Shown: in pieces, positions 1 to 9,631 of the stretch
Position numbering within the stretch: the stretch's first letter is position 1
How the letters are laid out: the number at the start of each line of letters is the position of its first letter
DNA from: Actinomadura sp. DC4
GTDB lineage: Bacteria > Actinomycetota > Actinomycetes > Streptosporangiales > Streptosporangiaceae
Length of the DNA stretch: 64,000 bases
NCBI RefSeq assembly: GCF_030406325.1
Contig: NZ_JAUEQY010000040.1
Coordinates: 16,209 to 80,208, forward strand
Direction of reading: 5' to 3'
Notes under the pieces: generated by a model
Told to the model about the DNA's origin: nothing
What the model saw: only the letters and a program-made list of their open reading frames with translations
Database searches by the model: none
Made by a program: the position numbers and the translations under genes

Positions 1-91
1 CAGCGCCGTGGGCCGGGCGGACGGCCGGCTGATCCGGCTCGACGAGGCCGTACGCTTCGCGGCGGGCTGGTTCGCCGCACGGAGACGGTGA
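1..91 (+). CDS. C-terminal end of an upstream gene, probably FxsB (partial)
   Basis: An open frame entering from the left edge (codons start at base 2) ends at TGA 89-91 and gives a 29-residue tail rich in Arg and Ala. It sits 77 bases before fxsC. In known FxSxx-COOH loci the gene before fxsC is usually fxsB, a radical SAM/SPASM maturase often carrying a C-terminal HExxH domain. The identity is inferred from position only; the tail itself has no diagnostic motif. Confidence 0.45.
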   Translation, partial: SAVGRADGRLIRLDEAVRFAAGWFAARRR

Positions 92-106
92 CGCCCGAAA
101 TAGTGG

Positions 107-148
107 CTATATGAGATTGATGCGAGACTGAGCCGCCTTTCCATATAG
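107..148. repeat. Inverted repeat upstream of fxsC
   Basis: CTATATG (107-113) and CATATAG (142-148) form a perfect 7-bp inverted repeat separated by 28 bases in the gap before fxsC. It is AT-rich in a very GC-rich context, so it could be a regulator site or part of the promoter. A GAAAGGGGG ribosome-binding site follows just before the ATG at 169. Confidence 0.3.
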
Positions 149-168
149 TTGTCGCGAAAGGGGGCAGG

Positions 169-1419
169 ATGACGACGGATCACCCGCCAGAAGGAAACCA
201 GCCTCCCCCCTACTTCTTCCTGAGCTACGCGCGTTCGAAGTATCAACCGGACGACGGCTCGGACCCCGATCTCTGGGTGAAGAAGCTCTACAAGGCGTTA
301 TGCTACGACGTCCACCACCTCACGGCGTCGCCGAATCCCGGCTTCATGGACCTGCAAACGCCACTGGGCTCACAATGGCCGGCCATGCTCTCCGGCGCCC
401 TGAGCCAATGCCGCGTCTTCGTCGCACTCCTGTCGCCCGGATATTTCACCAGCGAATATTGCGGTAAGGAATGGGCCGTATTCACCGAGCGCATGCGCGC
501 CCACTCCGGCGGAGGCGAGCCGCCGATCGCCCTGATACCCGCGCTGTGGACGCCCTTCCGGCTCGACGAACTCCCGCCGGAGGTGAGCGAGATCCAGCTC
601 ATCCCGCCGGGCTTTCCCCGCACGTACGGGGAAGAGGGCTTCTTCGGGCTGATGAAGCTCCGGCGCTACAACCAGGCGTACAAGGAGTCGGTGCTCCTGA
701 TGGCCAAGACCATCAAGAGGATCGCCGAGGAGACGAACCTGCGGACCTGCACCCCGCCGGACCTGGCCGAGGTCGAGAACGCCTTCGCCGTCCACCAGGC
801 CAAGAGCGTCGCGCGCCGGGTGCAGGTGACCGTCGCGGCGTACTCGCTGCCGGCCTCGCGCGCCGAGGGCGCGGACCGTTCCCTTCAGTCGCGGAGCCCG
901 TACTACTACGGCCACACGATGCGCGAGTGGACGCCCTACCGCAGCCGTACCGACTCCACGCCGATCGCCCGGTACGCGGAGCAGGTGATCGCCGGCCTCG
1001 GCCACCAGGCCGTCATCGCGCCGCTCGACGAGCCCGAGGTGGAGGCCGCGCCCGCGCCCTCGATCATGGTCGTCGACCCGTGGGCCGCCGGCGTCCCCGC
1101 GATCGGGGACCGGCTCCGCCGGCTCGACGACCCCCCACGGCACGTGATCGTGCCCTGGAACAACGACGACGAGGACACGACGCGCGACGAGGACCGGCTC
1201 GAACGCGACCTCACGGCCACGGTCGGGCGCAGCCTCGCGCTCAACGGCTCGGCCCGCCGCGTGCCCACGCTCAAGGCGTTCCGCGAGCAGCTTCCCAAGG
1301 CCGTCAACGAGGCGATCACCCGGCACTTCAAGACCGCGCCCGCCTATCCGCCGCAGGAGCCTCCCGTCGAACGTCCCCTGCACGAACAGACCCCGGACAG
1401 CCCCCGGAGAGACCAATGA
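169..1419 (+). CDS. fxsC: TIR-like protein FxsC (FxSxx-COOH system)
   Basis: A 416-residue protein with an N-terminal TIR-like fold (FFLSYARS near residues 16-23, then a conserved region to about residue 150) and a long C-terminal region. This arrangement is that of FxsC, the TIR-domain protein always found next to fxsT and the radical SAM enzyme FxsB in FxSxx-COOH RiPP loci. Its biochemical role in that system is not established. The start ATG has a strong GAAAGGGGG site 6 bases upstream. The stop overlaps the ATG of fxsT (ATGA at 1416-1419), so the two are probably translationally coupled. The precursor fxsA and maturase fxsB would lie left of the window. Confidence 0.85.
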   Translation: MTTDHPPEGNQPPPYFFLSYARSKYQPDDGSDPDLWVKKLYKALCYDVHHLTASPNPGFMDLQTPLGSQWPAMLSGALSQCRVFVALLSPGYFTSEYCGKEWAVFTERMRAHSGGGEPPIALIPALWTPFRLDELPPEVSEIQLIPPGFPRTYGEEGFFGLMKLRRYNQAYKESVLLMAKTIKRIAEETNLRTCTPPDLAEVENAFAVHQAKSVARRVQVTVAAYSLPASRAEGADRSLQSRSPYYYGHTMREWTPYRSRTDSTPIARYAEQVIAGLGHQAVIAPLDEPEVEAAPAPSIMVVDPWAAGVPAIGDRLRRLDDPPRHVIVPWNNDDEDTTRDEDRLERDLTATVGRSLALNGSARRVPTLKAFREQLPKAVNEAITRHFKTAPAYPPQEPPVERPLHEQTPDSPRRDQ

Positions 1420-4400
1420 CCCAGCCCGGTACGGGAACGATCGTCACCTTTTACAGCTACAAAGGTGGTACCGGGCGGACCATGGCGCTGGCGAACACCG
1501 CGTGGATCCTCGCGCAGAGCGGCAAGAAGGTCCTGACCGTCGACTGGGACCTGGAGTCGCCCGGCCTGCACAAGTTCTTCCACCCGTTCCTCAACGACAA
1601 GGTCGTCTCGTCGACGCCCGGCGTGATCGAGCTCATCACCGGGTACTCCTGGGCGGCGACCACCGCGGGGCAGCGCAGCCGCGACTGGCACATCGAGTAC
1701 GCCCGCGTGCTCCCCCACGCGGTCTCGCTGGAGTGGGTCTTCCCCTCCGGCGGCGAGCTCGACTTCATCTCGGCGGGCCGGCAGAACCGCGACTACTCGT
1801 CGCTGATCTCGAGCATGGACTGGGACAACTTCTACGGCCGGCTGGGCGGCGGGCAGTTCTTCGACGCGTTACGCGCGGACATGAAACGGCACTACGACTA
1901 CGTGCTGATCGACAGCCGTACCGGCCTGAGCGATATCGCCGACATCTGCACGGTCCACCTGCCGGACGTCGTGGTCGACTGCTTCACCCTCAGCGCGCAG
2001 AGCATCGAGGGGGCCGCGGCCGTCGCCCGCCGGATCGACGAGCGTTACGCGGGCCGCGGCATCAGGATCCTTCCCGTCCCCATGCGCACGGAGAACGCCG
2101 AGCAGGTGAAGGTCGAGGCCGGGCGGGCGGTCGCGCGGGCCAGGTTCGACCACTTTCCCAAGAACATGGGAAAGGAGGAACGGACGCGGTACTGGCTGGC
2201 CGTGGAGATCCCCTACCGCGCCTTCTACGCGTTCGAGGAGACGCTGGCCGTGTTCGGGGACCCTCCCGGATCTCCCGGCTCCCTGCTGTCCGCCTTCGAG
2301 AGACTGACGAACGCCATCACCGACGGCGAGGTCGGCGCCCTTCCGCCGATCGACGAAGAGCGGCGGGCGGCGACGCTGGAACTGTTCACGCGGCACGAAC
2401 CGGCCGAGATCACCGAGATCCTCCTGAGCTACGTGTCGGACGACCGCGCCTGGGCGGACTGGATCGCCACCGTCCTCGACCGCGTCGGGTTCCGGGTCGT
2501 CATCCGGTGTGCCGACGACGACCCGGACGGCGCCCTGGGGAGCCTCGTCGATCCGGCGCTGCAGGCCCCCTCACGGACCCTCGCCCTCGTGTCCCCCGCC
2601 TATGCGAAGTCCTCGCAGGTCCGCAAGATCTGGAACGCGCTGACCGAGACGCCGCTCTCGGGAGCCGCCACGCGGATCACCGCGATACGGATCCTCGACA
2701 CGAAGCTGCGGCCGCCGTTCACGTCCGTACCGTCGGCCGACCTGTCCGGGCGGGAGGAACTCCGCGCGATCGACGAGCTCCTGCGCGCCGTGGACCAGCC
2801 GGTGTCACCCGCCGAGCATCCGGCGGCGCAGACCCCCGCCGGGCCCCGCTTCCCCGGCGCGGCCACGAACCCCGCCGTCTGGAACGTCGGCACCCGTAAC
2901 GCCGGCTTCACCGGACGCGGCGTGGCGCTGGAACGACTCCGCGACCAGATGCTCGGTAGCGGCCAGGCCGTCGCCCGGCCGCAGGCGCTGTACGGCCTGG
3001 GCGGAGTCGGCAAGACGCAGGTCGCGCTCGAGTACGCGCACCGGTTCAAGGCCGACTACGACCTGGTGTGGTGGATCTCCGCCGACCAGCCGGACCTGAT
3101 CAACACGGCGCTCGCCGAGCTCGCGGGACGGCTCGGCCAGCCGGTCGGCGACAACGTCACCGAGGCCGCCGAGGCGGCGCGCGAGCGGCTGCGGCGCGGC
3201 GGCGCACGCTGGCTGCTGATCTTCGACAACGCCGACGACCCGAAGGCCGTGAAGAGATACCTTCCGGGTGGCGACGGGCATGTCCTGATCACCTCACGCA
3301 ACAAGGCGTGGTCGCGGGTCGCGACGCCGCTGGAGATCGACGTCTTCACCATCGGGGAGAGCGTCGAGCACCTCATGCGCCGCGTTCCCGGCCTCAGCGC
3401 GGCCAACGCGCTGGACCTCGGCACCGCGCTCGGCTTCCTGCCCCTCGCGGTCGAGCAGGCGGCCGCGTGGCTCGAGACCACCGGAGTGCCGGCCGAGACG
3501 TACCTCGAAATGCTGCAGACGCAGACCGCGGAGATCCTGGCGACGGACGCGCCCCCGGACTATCCCGCGCCGGTCGCCAGCACCTGGGCGCTGTCGTTCC
3601 GGCAGCTCAGCGAGGCGTCACCGGCCGCCGCGCGGCTGCTGCGGCTGTGCTCGTTCTTCGCCTCGGACCCCATCTCGCTGGACATGATCTACAGCGACCA
3701 GATGGTGCACCTGCTGTCGAAGTACGACCGGGCGATCCGTGACACGCTCGTCCTCGCCAAGGTGGTGCAGGAGCTGAGCCGGTTCGCGCTCGCAAAGGTC
3801 GACCAGGGGAACAGGTCGCTGCAGGTCCATCGCCTGGTGCAGGCCGTCGTGCGTTCTCGCATGACGCAGGCGGAGCAGGACGGCGCCTGCCACGACGTGC
3901 ACTCGATCCTGTTCCGCGCCAAACCAGAGGGCGACACCGATATCCCCGACAAGTGGCCGAAGTACGACCTGATCCTGCCGCACATCCTTCCGTCCCGCGC
4001 CGCCGAGTGCGGCGAGGAGGACACCCGGCAGCTCCTCATCGACCTGGTGCGTTACCTGTGGCGGCGAGGCGACTTCGAACGCTCGATCAGCGTCGGCACT
4101 TACATGTCGGAGCTGTGGGCCGGCCGGCTGGGCGACGACGACTGGCAGCGGCTGCACCTGGAGTCGCAGCTGGCGAACGCCTACCGGTACCAGGGGCTCT
4201 ACGGAAAGGCCCGTGCGATCGATGAGGACGTCCTCCTGCGGCAGCGGCGCACGCTCGGCGAGGACGACCCGCAGACGCTGGTGACCGCCGGCGGCCTGGC
4301 CTCCGACCTGCGCGCGCTGGGGGAGTTCGCCGAGGCCCTCACCATCTCCACCGACACGTACGACCGGATGAAGGTCGTCCTCGGCGAGGAGCATCCGCGG

Positions 4401-5339
4401 ACGCTCTCGGCCGCCAACAACGTCGCGGTGTCCCTCCGCCTCGCCGGAGAGCCGGCCCGCGCTCGCGACCTCGATCGCCGGACCCTCGCGCGGCGCGCCC
4501 ACGTCCTCCACGAGAAACACCCCGACCTGCTGTCCTCCGCCGCGAACCTGGCCGCCGACCTGCGCGACCTGGGCGAGCTGGAGGCCTCGGTCACGCTGTT
4601 GCGCACCGCCCTGGAGGAGTACCGGGAGGTGCTGGGCGACCGGAGGCTCGACACGTTGAGGACGGGCAAGAGCCTCGCGGTGTCGCTGCGCAGATCCGGT
4701 CTCCACGAGGAGGCCGGCGGGCTGGCGTCCAGCACGCTCGACCTGTTCGACCAGATCTTCCCCCACTCTCCCGACGCCATCTTCGCCGCCGTCGAGATGG
4801 CCTGCTGCCTGTGGGCGCTGGGCGACCCGGCCGGGGCACGCCTCCAGACCGGCGCGGTCCTCGAACGTCAGCGCTCCGGCCTCGGCGCGGACCACCCGTA
4901 CACCCATGTGATCGCCAGCAACCTCGTCATCTACCTGCGCGACGCGGGAGACCTTCCGGCCGCCCTCGAACTCGGCGCGGAGACACGGCGGGCCCTCTCC
5001 GCGGCGTTCGGGGACGACCATCCCTGCGCCCTGTCCTGCGCGGTCAACGTGGCGAACTGCCTGGGCGACCTCGGGCGGCACGAGGAGGCCGAGCGGCTGG
5101 AGCGCAGGACGCTCGGCCGGTTCGCCGCCCGTCTCGGCGAGCGGCATCCCGACACGCTCGTCTGCCGGTCGAACCTGTCGGTCACGCTCCAGGCCATGGG
5201 CCACGAGGAGGAGGCGGCCCGGCTGCGCGGCGCCGCGGTCGACGCCCTGTCGGAGGTCATCGGCGCGCACCATCCGGACGTCGACAAGGCGCGCGCGGGC
5301 CGGCGGCTCGGCAGGGACCTGGAGACCCAGCCGTTCTGA
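1416..5339 (+). CDS. fxsT: FxSxx-COOH system tetratricopeptide repeat protein FxsT
   Basis: A 1307-residue multidomain protein. The N-terminus is a MinD/ParA-like ATPase with a deviant Walker A (YKGGTGRT, around residue 15). A second TIR-like segment begins near residue 331 ([11 protein letters not shown]). An NB-ARC/STAND NTPase follows, with Walker A GLGGVGKT near residue 527 and Walker [10 protein letters not shown] near 602. From about residue 870 to the end there are kinesin-light-chain-type TPRs, each containing LG-HP-TL signatures. MinD + TIR + NB-ARC + TPR is the known FxsT architecture and resembles bacterial NLR-like sensors. It starts inside the fxsC stop codon. The role in RiPP production is unknown; sensing or localisation of the system is inference. 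Confidence 0.85.
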   Translation: MTQPGTGTIVTFYSYKGGTGRTMALANTAWILAQSGKKVLTVDWDLESPGLHKFFHPFLNDKVVSSTPGVIELITGYSWAATTAGQRSRDWHIEYARVLPHAVSLEWVFPSGGELDFISAGRQNRDYSSLISSMDWDNFYGRLGGGQFFDALRADMKRHYDYVLIDSRTGLSDIADICTVHLPDVVVDCFTLSAQSIEGAAAVARRIDERYAGRGIRILPVPMRTENAEQVKVEAGRAVARARFDHFPKNMGKEERTRYWLAVEIPYRAFYAFEETLAVFGDPPGSPGSLLSAFERLTNAITDGEVGALPPIDEERRAATLELFTRHEPAEITEILLSYVSDDRAWADWIATVLDRVGFRVVIRCADDDPDGALGSLVDPALQAPSRTLALVSPAYAKSSQVRKIWNALTETPLSGAATRITAIRILDTKLRPPFTSVPSADLSGREELRAIDELLRAVDQPVSPAEHPAAQTPAGPRFPGAATNPAVWNVGTRNAGFTGRGVALERLRDQMLGSGQAVARPQALYGLGGVGKTQVALEYAHRFKADYDLVWWISADQPDLINTALAELAGRLGQPVGDNVTEAAEAARERLRRGGARWLLIFDNADDPKAVKRYLPGGDGHVLITSRNKAWSRVATPLEIDVFTIGESVEHLMRRVPGLSAANALDLGTALGFLPLAVEQAAAWLETTGVPAETYLEMLQTQTAEILATDAPPDYPAPVASTWALSFRQLSEASPAAARLLRLCSFFASDPISLDMIYSDQMVHLLSKYDRAIRDTLVLAKVVQELSRFALAKVDQGNRSLQVHRLVQAVVRSRMTQAEQDGACHDVHSILFRAKPEGDTDIPDKWPKYDLILPHILPSRAAECGEEDTRQLLIDLVRYLWRRGDFERSISVGTYMSELWAGRLGDDDWQRLHLESQLANAYRYQGLYGKARAIDEDVLLRQRRTLGEDDPQTLVTAGGLASDLRALGEFAEALTISTDTYDRMKVVLGEEHPRTLSAANNVAVSLRLAGEPARARDLDRRTLARRAHVLHEKHPDLLSSAANLAADLRDLGELEASVTLLRTALEEYREVLGDRRLDTLRTGKSLAVSLRRSGLHEEAGGLASSTLDLFDQIFPHSPDAIFAAVEMACCLWALGDPAGARLQTGAVLERQRSGLGADHPYTHVIASNLVIYLRDAGDLPAALELGAETRRALSAAFGDDHPCALSCAVNVANCLGDLGRHEEAERLERRTLGRFAARLGERHPDTLVCRSNLSVTLQAMGHEEEAARLRGAAVDALSEVIGAHHPDVDKARAGRRLGRDLETQPF

Positions 5340-5376
5340 CGGTTTGTCGTACCCGGTTCCTAGGGTGGTGCGCGTG
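5336..5376 (+). promoter_or_regulatory. Leaderless promoter of the WYL regulator
   Basis: CTGACG (5336-5341), overlapping the fxsT stop, is a -35-like box; TAGGGT (5361-5366) is the -10, 19 bases downstream. The GTG at 5374 begins 7 bases after the -10, so the transcript would be leaderless. This fixes the start of the next gene and shows it is not simply part of the fxs operon. Confidence 0.5.
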
Positions 5377-6072
5377 AACCGTACGGATCGCCTCTACGCC
5401 CTGGTCGAGGAGCTGCGGGCCGTCGCGCCACGCCCGCGCAGCGCGCGCTGGCTGGCCGGCCGTTTCGAGGTCAGCGTGCGCACGGTCGAGCGCGACATCA
5501 GCGCGTTGCAGCAGTCGGGGGTGCCGATCTACGCCGAGCCCGGCCGTACGGGCGGCTACTGCCTCGACAAGGCGCGCACGCTGCCGCCGGTCAACCTGAC
5601 CCCGGGCGAGGCCGTCGCGATGGCGGTGGCCCTGCGGCGGCTGGAGGGCACGCCGTTCCGTACCAACGCGGGTTCGGCGCTGCGCAAGCTCGTCGCCGCG
5701 ATGCAGCAAGACGACGCCGCCGCGGCCCGCGACCTGGCCGCCCGCATCCACCTGCTCGACGACGCGGGCACCACGCCGTCGGTGCCGCGTGTGGTCGCCG
5801 ACGCGCTGTCCGCCCGCCGCGTCCTGCGCATCGGCTATGGCGACCGCGGGGGCGCCGCCACGACGCGCGAGATCGAGCCGCTCGGCTACGTCGGCACGCC
5901 CACGCACTGGTATCTCGTGGCGTGGTGCCGGCTGCGCGACGCGCTGCGCATCTTCCGCACCGACCGGATCACCTCGGTCGCGGTCACCGCCGAGGTGCCC
6001 GAGCCGCGACCGCTGAGCAGGGACGATCTCGACATCCCGCACGGGACCGTTCGCCGGCTCACTCTGAGCTGA
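5374..6072 (+). CDS. WYL-domain helix-turn-helix transcriptional regulator
   Basis: About 232 residues from the leaderless GTG at 5374 (a TTG at 5344 would add ten residues but lies before the -10 box). The N-terminus is an HTH_11/DeoR-type winged helix (RFEVSVRTVERDI). The C-terminal half is a WYL ligand-sensing domain that retains the eponymous tripeptide in HWYLVAWC and the downstream Arg-rich RIFRTDRI segment. WYL regulators of this YafY/YobV class commonly sit beside small VOC-family genes, as here (convergent neighbour at 6111). Regulatory target unproven. Confidence 0.85.
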   Translation: MNRTDRLYALVEELRAVAPRPRSARWLAGRFEVSVRTVERDISALQQSGVPIYAEPGRTGGYCLDKARTLPPVNLTPGEAVAMAVALRRLEGTPFRTNAGSALRKLVAAMQQDDAAAARDLAARIHLLDDAGTTPSVPRVVADALSARRVLRIGYGDRGGAATTREIEPLGYVGTPTHWYLVAWCRLRDALRIFRTDRITSVAVTAEVPEPRPLSRDDLDIPHGTVRRLTLS

Positions 6073-6076
6073 CGGC

Positions 6077-6104
6077 CGGGCCGGCCCGGTGAAGGGCCGG
6101 CCCG
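6077..6104. terminator. Bidirectional hairpin between convergent genes
   Basis: CGGGCCGGCCC (6077-6087) and GGGCCGGCCCG (6094-6104) form a perfect 11-bp stem with a 6-base loop between the convergent WYL and VOC genes. There is no T tract, as is common for actinomycete hairpin terminators. Confidence 0.55.
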
Positions 6105-6110
6105 CGCGGC

Positions 6111-6494
6111 TCAGGACCGGACGAACGGCGGCCTGAACACCCCGAAGTGGTTGCCCGCCGGATCGAGCAGGTGCGCGAACGTCACCCCGACCGGGTTGAC
6201 CTCCGGCCCGCGCTGCACCTTGCCGCCCGCCATTTCGACCCGCCGGCACGTGGCCTCGACGTCCTCCACCAGAATGGTGAAGACCGCGTAATTGGGCGTC
6301 TCTCCCTTTGTCGCGAAAAGCCCGCCGTGCAGCCCGTCGGCGTCGCCCGTGGTGAACATCTGGTACGCCAGATCGGTGCTCTTCGTGGCGTCATGGGAGA
6401 CCGTCCAGCCGAACACGTCACCGTAGAACCGTTTCGCGGCCGCCGGGTCGTCAGTGCCGATCTCGAACCAGCCGATGCCGTTGAATGCAGGCAT
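6111..6494 (-). CDS. VOC family (glyoxalase/bleomycin resistance fold) protein
   Basis: A 127-residue protein with the two-repeat VOC fold: WFEIGTDDPAAAKRFYG at the start and a C-terminal LLDPAGNHFGVF strand. It belongs to the group of single-domain VOC proteins of unknown substrate that pair with WYL or SRPBCC genes. The ATG at 6494 is preceded by GAGGGAG. Convergent with the WYL regulator. Could be an enzyme or a drug-binding protein; the substrate cannot be read from the sequence. Confidence 0.85.
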   Translation of the reverse strand: MPAFNGIGWFEIGTDDPAAAKRFYGDVFGWTVSHDATKSTDLAYQMFTTGDADGLHGGLFATKGETPNYAVFTILVEDVEATCRRVEMAGGKVQRGPEVNPVGVTFAHLLDPAGNHFGVFRPPFVRS

Positions 6495-6573
6495 TGTTCT
6501 CCCTCTCGTGTCGCGCCGGGCGTGCCCGGCCCACCCACTCTGGAGGGCGGCGGCGACAACCCCCTGTCGGTAT

Positions 6574-7476
6574 TTACGCGGAGCCGTTCCGGCGGCTCTC
6601 CACGAGCCAGGGCAGGAGCCTGGGCAGGACGTCGAGCGCGCTGAAGTGCGACCCGCCCGGGTGGAGGATCAGCCTGGCGCCCGGGATGCGCTCGCCGAGC
6701 CAGGCGGCGTGGCCCGCCGGGGAGAACCGGTCCTCGGCGCCGTGCCAGACCAGCGTGGGCCGGGAGATCGTGCCCGGGTCGAATCCCCAGGGCGTCACCA
6801 GGGCGATCACGTCGTCGACCCAGCCGGCCGCCGACGACCGCAGTCCCTCGGCGAAGTTGCTGACCAGCAGACGGCGGATGCCGACGTCTCCGATGATCTT
6901 CCGATCGGCGTCGGTGAGCTCGTCCAGGAGTCCGGCGAGGTGCGAACCCGGGTCCTCCCTGATCCGTTCGGCGGCCGGGCCGAGACGCCCGGCGACCACA
7001 CTGACGCTGCGCCGCGCCGCGGAGAACTCCGCGACGTTCGACGCCGTCATGCCCGCGAACCAGTCGAGCCCGTCCGCTCCGTGCGGCGCCAGCGGAACCA
7101 GGGCCGCCGCCTTGGTCACCCGCCCGGGGAGCAACGCCGCGCAGGCCAGGGCGTGCGGTCCGCCGCCGGAACGCCCGAGAACGGCGAACCGCCGCAGCCC
7201 GAGCGCGTCCGCGATGGCCGCCACATCCGCGGCGGCGTCGGCCACCGTCCGCCCGGACTTGCGATCCGACTCGCCGTAGCCGGGCCGGTCGAAGGCGATC
7301 AGGCGGACGCCGGACTGGTAGAGGACGATCGGCCGCGGCCGTGGGCCCAGCCGGCAGCCGGGCGTCCCGTGCAGGAGGAAGACCGGACGCCCCTTCGGCT
7401 CTCCGCTCTCTTCCACCGCCAGTTTCCTGCCGTCAGCCGCGATCACCACTCGTGCCAACGCCGACTCCCACCCCAT
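6574..7476 (-). CDS. Alpha/beta hydrolase
   Basis: A 300-residue cytoplasmic alpha/beta hydrolase. The oxyanion-hole segment is LLHGTPG, the nucleophile elbow is GRSGGG (Ser nucleophile), and the catalytic His lies in GGSHFSAL near the C-terminus. IAFDRPGYGES is the typical strand-4 loop of this fold. There is no signal peptide. The first ATG (7476) lacks a clear ribosome-binding site, so a start a few codons later is possible. No neighbour gives a substrate. It may be an esterase, epoxide hydrolase-like protein or haloperoxidase-like enzyme. Confidence 0.85.
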   Translation of the reverse strand: MGWESALARVVIAADGRKLAVEESGEPKGRPVFLLHGTPGCRLGPRPRPIVLYQSGVRLIAFDRPGYGESDRKSGRTVADAAADVAAIADALGLRRFAVLGRSGGGPHALACAALLPGRVTKAAALVPLAPHGADGLDWFAGMTASNVAEFSAARRSVSVVAGRLGPAAERIREDPGSHLAGLLDELTDADRKIIGDVGIRRLLVSNFAEGLRSSAAGWVDDVIALVTPWGFDPGTISRPTLVWHGAEDRFSPAGHAAWLGERIPGARLILHPGGSHFSALDVLPRLLPWLVESRRNGSA

Positions 7477-8018
7477 AGCGCAAGCCCCACATTCAGGATT
7501 TTCGCAAAGATTCCCGGCTGTGGGCGCCGCGGGATCGCCCTAATCTTCGGGGCCGCGGCGGGGGTGGTCTCCGTGGTGCTCAACGGGCCGACGAGGCCAC
7601 TGCCTTTACATTGTAGATTTTTTAGAGGGCGATGATCGGCCGGCCGCCGACGCGCAGCCGTGGGGCGCGTGGGTGTGGACGCAGGCCCGTCTCATGGCCC
7701 GGTGGACGTGCTCTCGACATACGTCGATGAAGCAGATGGGATCCCAGTCGACGCGCTCTGTCTTGCCCGCGTTGATGGTCCTCACAGGTTTCTTGTTCTT
7801 ATCCATCAAGACGACTTACGCCCTGTTGATTTCGGTTCCGTCGCCCGCGCCGCCGGCGCGCCTGTGGACAGCGCCGCCCCGAGAGCGAGAGCGACCACAG
7901 AAGCCAACGCGCCCCCGGGCCGTGACGTTCGACCTACGCATGATCGAATCCTTTCTCTGTGCTTGGACCGGACTCAGCCAAGCAGCGACCGGATTCAGGT
8001 CGGCTTCAGCGCATTCGT
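7477..8018. other. Gene-poor 540-bp gap with locally lower GC
   Basis: Between the hydrolase and the TY-Chap gene there is no intact gene with family features. Parts of this stretch, around 7600-7620 and 7790-7830, are AT-rich for this genome. The only structured content is the decayed minus-strand gene described at 7606-7941. A long plus-strand frame crosses the gap but has no family features and runs antisense through the next gene. Confidence 0.5.
7606..7941 (-). pseudogene. Remnant of a small secreted protein gene (two frame breaks)
   Basis: On the minus strand, ATG 7941 has a good site (GAGAAAGG, 8 bases upstream) and opens a short basic N-terminus. A signal-peptide-like core (ALASVVALALGAAL, then an Ala-x-Ala site) continues in another frame and stops at 7806-7808. 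The first frame then resumes as about 67 residues including VDWDPICFIDVC and further Cys/His. One loss and one gain of frame would make a single secreted Cys-rich protein of roughly 110 residues. It may be a pseudogene, a sequencing error, or chance; the Cys-rich part (7606-7806) could also be a real tiny gene. Confidence 0.3.
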
Positions 8019-8456
8019 TCAGCGGGCGAGGATCGACCGGCCGCCGAAGCGCGGCTGCAGGTCTTCCTGGATCTTCGTGGCGCTGGCCGTCACCAGCCGT
8101 ACGGTCTCGGCGAGGACGGTCTCGTTCACCGTCTCACCGAAGAGGGAGTACTCGAACTCCAGCGTCGCGGCGTCGGTCTCGCCCTCGGTGAAGAAGCTCA
8201 GCGCGCCGAACAGGAAGTTCCCGCCGTTCACCGCGACGTGCCGGGTGACCTCCGGGGTGAGGCCCAGGTCGACCAGCACCGGGGCGCGGACGTTGACCCG
8301 GCCCCCTCCCCCGAGGCCGTCCGTCACCTCCACGAAGACGACGGTCTTCTCGAACGGGACGACGACGGCGCCGTGCCGATTGGCGTATGCACCCGTGAAC
8401 TGGCCTTTTACCCACTCGAAGCACTTCGTTCGTAGTGAATCGGTGAACTCAGACAT
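8019..8456 (-). CDS. TY-Chap / YbjN-like domain protein
   Basis: A 145-residue protein whose second half matches the peptide-binding chaperone-like fold shared by YbjN, CesT and YopN (called TY-Chap in actinomycetes): a V-R-V-AP-LVDLGLTPE strand-turn region, GGNFLFGALSF, and the closing helix ATKIQEDLQPRFGG. Such proteins are common, often multicopy, in Streptomyces-like genomes, and their role is unknown. No signal peptide or membrane segment. It reads alone on the minus strand; the 250 bases before it hold no other gene. Confidence 0.7.
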   Translation of the reverse strand: MSEFTDSLRTKCFEWVKGQFTGAYANRHGAVVVPFEKTVVFVEVTDGLGGGGRVNVRAPVLVDLGLTPEVTRHVAVNGGNFLFGALSFFTEGETDAATLEFEYSLFGETVNETVLAETVRLVTASATKIQEDLQPRFGGRSILAR

Positions 8457-8707
8457 GACTCATTTTTCTCACCGCAGTCAGCACGCGGCATCATTCATGC
8501 GTCGTAGACGGCATACGCCACTGCCAGGGCCGGAATACGGCTGTTTCGGGAGAGGCCGCCGGCGCACCGCGGGCGGGCGAAATGCAGGGACGTCCCGCTC
8601 CCCGCATTTCCAGGTTATAGCGCACCCGGGGAGCTTGCGGCAGGACCCGGGTCGTGCCGCATGATTGCCGACCGAAAGGCGAAAAGGCACGGAAACGGGG
8701 GACGTGA

Positions 8708-9626
8708 ATGCGGGTGCTGTTGTCGACGTGGGGGTCGCGCGGGGACGTCGAGCCGCTGGCGAGACTCGCGGCGCGGTTGCGGGAACTCGGCGCGGAGGCC
8801 CGGGTGTGCGCGCCGCCGGACGAGGAGTTCGCGGCGCTGCTGGCGCGGGCCGGCGTGCCACTGGTGCCGATGGGCCCCTCGGTGCGTTCGGTGGTCGCCG
8901 GTGAGAGGCCGCCCTCGGCGCAGGACGCGTTCCGGCTCGCTCCCGAGCTGGTCGCCGCGCGGTTCGAGACGCTCACCGCGGCGGCCGAGGGATGTGACGC
9001 GCTGCCGGCGACCGGCCTGTTGCCGGCCGGCGCGCCGGACGTGGCCGAGAGGCCGGGCATCCCCTATGTGTTCGCCTGCTTCCCCACCGCCGGGCTGCCG
9101 TCGCGGCGCTTCCCGCCGGGGGCCCGGCCGGGCAAGCATGGCCGCGCACGCTCCGGAGGGCATCGCACGGGCGGCCGTCGAGGCGGGCCGCGCGCTCGGC
9201 CGCCGCGTACTCCTGGCCGATGGCTGGGCCGGGCCGGCCGCGGTCGACGACCGGGACGACTGCCTCGTCGTCGGCGAGGTCGACCAGCAGGCGCTGTTCC
9301 CCCGGGTGGCCGCGGTCGTGCACCACGGCGGCGCCGGCACCACCACGACGGCCGCCCTCGCCGGCGCGCCCCAGGTCGTGGTGCCCCGGATCGTGGACCA
9401 GCCGCGCCGGGCCGCCCGGGTGGCCGAGCCGGGCATCGGCGCGGCGCACGACGAGCCGGCCCCGACCGCCGGCTCCCTGTCCTCCGCGCTCAGGACGGCC
9501 CTGGCACCCGAGACCCGGACGCGGGCGCGGGCCGTGGCCGCCACGACCCGCACCGTTGGGACGGCCGTCGCCGCGAGACTGCTGCTCGAGGCGGCCCGCC
9601 GTGAGAGGCCGCCCGTGCCCGCGTGA
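8708..9626 (+). pseudogene. GT1 glycosyltransferase with internal deletion and frame change
   Basis: The first frame (8708 to about 9132) encodes the N-terminal half of an antibiotic/sterol-type GT1 glycosyltransferase: [13 protein letters not shown] at the start and [20 protein letters not shown]. At about 9133 the match jumps to another frame ([14 protein letters not shown]) and continues through [12 protein letters not shown], the donor-binding motif, to the stop at 9626. The coding capacity is about 305 residues against about 400 for the family; roughly 100 central residues are missing exactly at the junction. A clean internal deletion with loss of frame is the simplest reading. GGGGGA precedes the ATG, so the gene was once normal. 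Confidence 0.8.
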
Positions 9627-9631
9627 GATCC

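Noticed and set aside
3618..5273. 551-codon minus-strand frame opposite the FxsT TPR region
   Set aside because: Mirror of the TPR repeats; low-complexity translation, no start site.
7660..8664. 334-codon plus-strand frame over the TY-Chap gene
   Set aside because: No family features, runs antisense to a recognisable protein, and no ribosome site at its first ATG.
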